From NCBI GenBank assembly GCA_943788835.1, contig CALSRU010000011.1, forward strand, positions 1 through 64,000: 64,000 bases of DNA. The letters are read 5' to 3'. The DNA comes from an uncultured Pseudomonadales bacterium (GTDB lineage: Bacteria; Pseudomonadota; Gammaproteobacteria; Pseudomonadales; UBA7434). A program made the position numbers and the translations under genes. Each line of letters opens with the position of its first letter. Position 1 is the first letter of the stretch. Below, one piece after another: positions 59,710-64,000 of this stretch. The notes beneath the pieces were generated by a model. It saw only the letters and a program-made list of their open reading frames with translations. It had not been told where the DNA came from and did not search any database.

Positions 59710-61117
59710 TTGAAATATATCAGCACCCGGGGTCAGGCTCCGGCATTAAACTTTGAAGAAGTAGTGCTAGCGGGATTGGCTAGTGATGGTGGCTTGTATG
59801 TTCCTGAAAAGTTGCCCGAATTTTCGCAGGAAGAAATTCAGCAGTGGGCGGGCTTGCGTTACGATGAGCTGGCATTCAAAATTATTTCGCCCTTCGTTGC
59901 AGGTGCTATTCCTGATGAAGGATTTGCGTAAGATACTAGGCGAAACGTATGCGACGTTTCGCCATCCTGCCATAGCACCATTGGTGCAAATCGATAAAAA
60001 CGAATGGATATTAGAGTTGTTTCATGGCCCAACACTAGCCTTTAAAGATTTTGCCCTGCAGATGCTTGGGCGCGTGCTCGATTACATTTTAGAGCGACGC
60101 AACGAGCGTGTTGTGATCATGGGCGCCACTTCTGGCGACACCGGCTCAGCTGCTATAGAAGGTTGCCGGCATTGTAAGTTTGTTGATATTTTCATTTTGC
60201 ACCCGCATCAGCGCGTATCTGATGTTCAGCGTCGCCAAATGACAACAGTGTTAGAAGATAATGTTTGGAATATTGCTATAGAAGGCAATTTTGATGATTG
60301 TCAAAATATTGTTAAGGCTAGTTTTCGCGATCAATCTTTCTTGCCCGATGGGCGCAAGCTAGTGGCGGTGAACTCGATCAACTGGGCTAGAATTATGGCG
60401 CAGATTGTCTATTACTTTTATTCGGCACTGGCAATTGGTGGGCCGCAAAAGCCCATTACTTATTCGGTGCCCACGGGTAACTTCGGTGATATTTTTGCCG
60501 GTTATCTTGCAGTTAAAATGGGCTTACCGGTTGAGCAATTAATTATTGCCACCAATAAAAATGATGTGCTGCATCGTATTATGTCTAGCGGTATTTATGA
60601 TCGAACCAATTTACATCACACGCTCTCGCCGAGTATGGATATTAGTATCTCCAGTAATTTTGAGCGCCTTATGTTTGATATGTATCAGCGCGATGGGAGC
60701 AAAATTGCTGCATTAATGGCGCAGTTTGAAGACCAGCCAATCACAATAAGCAGTGAGGCGATGGAGTCTGCCCGCAGCCTGTTTAGTAGTGCAGCAGTTG
60801 ATGATGCGACTACCTGCGAGGTCATTGCCAATACCTTTGCGCGCACGGGCTATCTACTCGATCCGCACTCAGCCACTGGCGTCGGCGCTAGTGTGCAATG
60901 TCGCACCAGCGCTGAACAAACTATTGTGACTTTGGCCACAGCGCACCCTGCGAAATTTCCCGATGCCATTGCCGAGGCAGATGTGGGTGTATCGCCCTCT
61001 GTGCCGCCGCACATGGAACATATTTTTACCAGTGAAGAGCGCTTTACGGTGCTCGATAATAATAAATCTACCGTCAATCAATTCATGGTAGAGCAGCTAG
61101 CTGCACAACGCACTTAG
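59710..61117 (+). CDS. thrC: Threonine synthase, split by a +1 frameshift as sequenced
   Basis: A PLP enzyme converting O-phosphohomoserine to threonine. From TTG at 59710 the protein reads MKYISTRGQAPALNFEEVVLAGL... to IPDEGF and stops at TAA 59929-59931. The rest (LRKILGETYATFRHPAIAPLVQ..., PLP Lys in TLAFKDFALQ, GATSGDTGSAAIEG) continues in the next frame to 61117. Dropping one T from TTT at 59923-59925 gives IPDEGLRKILGETY, which aligns without gap to pseudomonad ThrC and yields 468 residues, the normal size. Everything else looks intact, so this is either a sequencing/assembly error or a very recent mutation. It is downstream of hom. Confidence 0.93.
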
Positions 61118-61162
61118 CTTGGTCAATGACAGCCTTATAATTAGCGCAGGAGTTCGATTCAT

Positions 61163-62983
61163 TTGGCCGCGGTAATCAAGCGCAGAATATTACCCAACTC
61201 AGCGTCCGCAGTGAATGTTGATGAATTACCCAGCGATATGCCTGATTTGCTGCGACGTATTTTTCACGCGCGCGGTTTGCATTCATCGGCCGATGTCGAT
61301 TTATCGATGTCTGGACTGCTGCCTCCGGCGCAACTAGCGGGCATGGAGGCTGCTACCGAGTTGTTAGTGGGGGCTATCCAGCAGCAAGCCCGTATATTGG
61401 TGGTCGGCGATTATGATGCCGACGGCGCTACTAGCAGTGCGTTGGCCCTGCGTGCGATGGCGCGATTTGGCCACAGTGATGTTAGTTTTTTGGTGCCTAA
61501 TCGCTTTGAATACGGCTACGGACTATCACCCGAAATTGTCGAACTGGCTAAGCATCAAAAGCCCGCGCTTATTGTGACGGTCGATAACGGTATTTCCAGT
61601 ATCGAGGGTGTGCAAGCCGCGCGCGATTTAGGTATCGATGTGCTCATTACCGATCACCACTTGCCAGGGCGCGAATTGCCGGCGGCTAATGCAATCGTCA
61701 ATCCTAACCAGCATGGCTGTAAATTCCCCAGCAAAATGCTGGCAGGGGTGGGCGTGATTTTTTATGTGATGCTGGCCTTGCGCGCGCGTCTTGATGAGTT
61801 GGGTTGGTTTAGTGACGCTCGGCCAAAACCCAACATGGCAGAATTTCTTGATTTGGTCGCGCTGGGAACCGTGGCCGATGTCGTACCCTTGGATCGCAAT
61901 AATCGTATTTTGGTAGAGCAGGGCCTGCGCCGAATTCGCCGCGGTCAAGCTTGCGCGGGCATTTTGGCCATTATCGAATGTGCAGGACGAAGTCGTGCCG
62001 GTTTGACGGCGTCTGATTTGGGTTTTGCGGTTGGGCCGCGGCTTAATGCTGCGGGCCGACTCGATGATATTTCTATTGGCATTGGCTGTTTACTCACCGA
62101 TGATGCTAATTTGGCGCGCGAAATGGCCAGCGAACTTGATGGTTTGAATCGAGATCGCCAACAAATTGAAAAGTCGATGCAGGTACTCGCAACCCAGCAG
62201 CTCGCGCGCATTCAGCTAGATTTTGATGCACAGCAGGACAAAAATAGTGCCGACAACGATTTACCTGTAGGTATTTGTTTGCAGGATGATGAGTGGCATC
62301 AAGGCGTGGTGGGTATTTTGGCCTCGCGCATTAAAGAGCAATATCATCGGCCCGTAGTGTGCTTTGCATTAGCCAATGATGATCCTGACTGTGGCATGCT
62401 CAAGGGGTCGGCGCGTTCTATTCCCGGCTTTCATATTCGCGATGCGTTAGATGCCATTGCTACGGCTAACCCCGGTTTGATTGAAAAATTTGGTGGTCAT
62501 GCCATGGCGGCAGGGTTGAGTTTGGAGCGCTCTAATTTCGAAGCATTTGCCGCTGAGTTTAATCGTCAGGCATGCGGGGGTTTAGAAGAGCAGGATTTGC
62601 AAGCGGTGCTGCTTACAGATGGTATGTTGCAAGCGAGCGAAATAACACTGCCTAACGCACATTTGCTTCGTTCGGCATTACCGTGGGGTCAAAAGTTACC
62701 CGAGCCTTTATTTGACGGCGAGTTTTTTGTGGTCAGTCAACGTATTGTGGGTGAGCGCCATTTAAAGATGGTCCTCAGTCAGTTGTTACCCGAAGAGAAT
62801 GTGGAAGGCAATAATAAAACCACGGCAGAAAACTTTGATGCTATAGCCTTTAACATTGACCCTGCTGAGTGGCCTGACTCAGCGATAAAAAGTATTAAGA
62901 TAGGCTACTTACTCGATGTAAATGCCTACCGCGGCCGAGAAACCGTTCAATTTATTGTACGGCACATAGAAAAGATTCATTAA
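61163..62983 (+). CDS. recJ: Single-stranded-DNA exonuclease RecJ
   Basis: A 606-residue 5'-3' ssDNA exonuclease of the DHH superfamily acting in recombination and mismatch repair. The start is TTG at 61163 with CAGGAG upstream. It has motif I VVGDYDADGATSSAL, motif III with DHH in ITDHHLPG, ALGTVADVVPL, and the DHHA1 motif FGGHAMAAGLSL. The C-terminal OB domain (LKMVLSQ) is present with a short Asn/Glu insertion. It is downstream of thrC. Confidence 0.96.
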   Translation: MAAVIKRRILPNSASAVNVDELPSDMPDLLRRIFHARGLHSSADVDLSMSGLLPPAQLAGMEAATELLVGAIQQQARILVVGDYDADGATSSALALRAMARFGHSDVSFLVPNRFEYGYGLSPEIVELAKHQKPALIVTVDNGISSIEGVQAARDLGIDVLITDHHLPGRELPAANAIVNPNQHGCKFPSKMLAGVGVIFYVMLALRARLDELGWFSDARPKPNMAEFLDLVALGTVADVVPLDRNNRILVEQGLRRIRRGQACAGILAIIECAGRSRAGLTASDLGFAVGPRLNAAGRLDDISIGIGCLLTDDANLAREMASELDGLNRDRQQIEKSMQVLATQQLARIQLDFDAQQDKNSADNDLPVGICLQDDEWHQGVVGILASRIKEQYHRPVVCFALANDDPDCGMLKGSARSIPGFHIRDALDAIATANPGLIEKFGGHAMAAGLSLERSNFEAFAAEFNRQACGGLEEQDLQAVLLTDGMLQASEITLPNAHLLRSALPWGQKLPEPLFDGEFFVVSQRIVGERHLKMVLSQLLPEENVEGNNKTTAENFDAIAFNIDPAEWPDSAIKSIKIGYLLDVNAYRGRETVQFIVRHIEKIH

Positions 62984-63018
62984 ATCAGGCCAGCTACAAA
63001 AATATAGGAAACAAGTTT

Positions 63019-63237
63019 ATGCGCGTAACGCCAGGGTTATACCAGCATTATAAAGGTGGTCGCTATGAGGTGATAGGTGAGGCGAGGCATACTGAAACCG
63101 AAGAGGATTTAGTATTGTACCGAGCGCTTTATGGTGAGCGAGGCTTATGGGTTAGGCCGCTCGAGATGTTTTGTGAAACGGTTGATGTGGAGGGCGAGCA
63201 AGTGCCGCGCTTCGCTCTATTATCAGCAGCGGACTAG
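63019..63237 (+). CDS. DUF1653 family protein
   Basis: A 72-residue soluble protein: PGLYQHYKGGRYEVIGEARHTETEEDLVLYRALYG is the family core, followed by LWVRPLEMFCETV. Members are small SH3-like proteins of unknown role. AGGAAAC lies before the ATG. It lies 35 bases after recJ, so it is probably co-transcribed. Confidence 0.9.
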   Translation: MRVTPGLYQHYKGGRYEVIGEARHTETEEDLVLYRALYGERGLWVRPLEMFCETVDVEGEQVPRFALLSAAD

Positions 63238-63405
63238 TAAGGCGTGCTGTGCATGACGTTAGACAGGATAGGACGGAACAAGTGGGCTGAGGGGTGTCGT
63301 CCTTTATTTTACAGTTTTGAGCGCTGGTTGAGTGGGGGCAGCTTTGGGCTGTTACCACCGTGATGTCGGCCCGGTTGTTTCTCATCAAGCCACTAATGCG
63401 AAAAT

Positions 63406-63436
63406 AAAAAAGGCCCACCTAATGGTGAGCCTTTTT
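63406..63436 (-). terminator. Terminator after tRNA-fMet
   Basis: AAAAAAGGCcCACC-taat-GGTGaGCCTTTTT with one bulge on each arm. On the minus strand it lies six bases after the tRNA CCA. It could also end plus-strand transcription from recJ. Confidence 0.8.
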
Positions 63437-63441
63437 CAATT

Positions 63442-63518
<77 letters not shown>

Positions 63519-63609
63519 TCAATACTGTTTTGCACTGGCTTTCGCAAGCGCTTTATCGGCTCTGGATTGCCGGTCAGGGCGCGCATAGTAAGGAGAACGG
63601 CCGCACTCG

Positions 63610-64000
63610 TCAAGCGCTGCAGCACTTCTTGTACTTTTTACCGCTTCCGCAGCTGCATGGGTCATTGCGGCCCACTTTATTGAGGTTGATACTTTGGCCA
63701 TCGCAAAAGTACCACTGGTCGTCTACTTTTTTGAATTGAGAGCGTTCGCTGTGGTTATGGGTTTTACCATCGCCATCAACATATTGGGCGGTAAATTCCA
63801 CACTGCCCACTTTGTCATCAATTGTTCCGGCTTTGCTACTCAAAATACGAAGTCCTTGCCATGTCGAACCCTCGGCCCAGCTTTTTGTTGACTCAAAGTC
63901 GAATTCGGCACGGCCATCGGGGTGCAGCGAGTCGTGTAAAAAATCAATTTCAGCACTGGCATACGCACTGTATCGTGCCCGCATTAGCTGCTCGGCGGTT
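63610..64000 (-). CDS. YchJ-like protein with SEC-C motif, N-terminus beyond window
   Basis: The last 129 residues of a UPF0225/YchJ-type protein. The frame runs off the window edge ([14 protein letters not shown] is the usual internal segment, so the true start lies outside). The centre has a cystatin/NTF2-like fold ([11 protein letters not shown]... SVEFTAQYV). The C-terminus is a SEC-C zinc motif, [19 protein letters not shown] second SEC-C-like Cys cluster usually at the N-terminus cannot be seen here. The function is unknown. The tRNA-fMet gene follows on the same strand. Confidence 0.88.
   Translation of the reverse strand, partial: TAEQLMRARYSAYASAEIDFLHDSLHPDGRAEFDFESTKSWAEGSTWQGLRILSSKAGTIDDKVGSVEFTAQYVDGDGKTHNHSERSQFKKVDDQWYFCDGQSINLNKVGRNDPCSCGSGKKYKKCCSA

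Noticed and set aside
59783-59925. Alternative upstream start for the second thrC frame
   Set aside because: The residues before DLRKILGETY in that frame are Cys/Phe/Arg-rich and non-homologous, while the first frame matches the ThrC N-terminus exactly.

Overview
The window looks like chromosomal housekeeping DNA from a marine-type gammaproteobacterium close to the Pseudomonas/Cellvibrio side of the class. This placement is an inference. It rests on gene orders known from that side (ilvI-ilvH, ilvC, ilvY, pssA; rpsP-rimM-trmD-rplS; xerD-dsbC-hom-thrC-recJ; pepA-holC-valS), a monomeric isocitrate dehydrogenase, the RF2 frameshift site and the initiator-type tRNA. I see no insertion sequence, prophage, CRISPR array or origin.

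Layout. 1-2.8 kb: sulfite reductase and its DUF934 partner, then a tiny membrane protein. 3.3-7.8 kb: a three-gene operon of a CHASE8-like/HAMP/PAS/GGDEF/EAL protein, a Met/His-rich outer-membrane barrel and a YfiR-like periplasmic protein, the most distinctive accessory module here. 7.8-22 kb: metH, nfuA, ygiQ, ppnP, mdh, ttcA, a YcgN-family gene, icd and an SRPBCC-SDR fusion. 23-31.6 kb: valS, holC, pepA on one strand and prfB, lysS on the other. 33.5-39.7 kb: branched-chain amino acid synthesis (ilvIH, ilvC with its regulator ilvY) and pssA. 39.8-44 kb: msrPQ periplasmic methionine repair, a DoxX-like protein, a pentapeptide protein and an SbmA/BacA-type transporter. 44.5-50.8 kb: tRNA-Leu, queA-tgt queuosine genes, several small conserved proteins and a CNNM transporter. 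50.9-57 kb: a YpjD-type gene, ffh, the rpsP operon and xerD. 57.4-63.2 kb: dsbC, hom, thrC, recJ and a DUF1653 gene. At the right edge are tRNA-fMet and a truncated YchJ-like gene.

Points that deserve attention are: (i) the c-di-GMP operon in which an outer-membrane barrel sits where YfiB would be; (ii) a compact promoter, multi-hairpin and T-tract unit at 48.21-48.35 kb with two mutually exclusive foldings, which I read as an undescribed small RNA or riboregulator; (iii) thrC split by a one-base frameshift, and a second frameshifted small membrane gene at 7.93-8.18 kb; (iv) an initiator tRNA with a U1.U72 mismatch; (v) a MetH whose homocysteine domain departs from several usually invariant motifs. 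All functional calls come from reading motifs and recalled family members. No database search was run.
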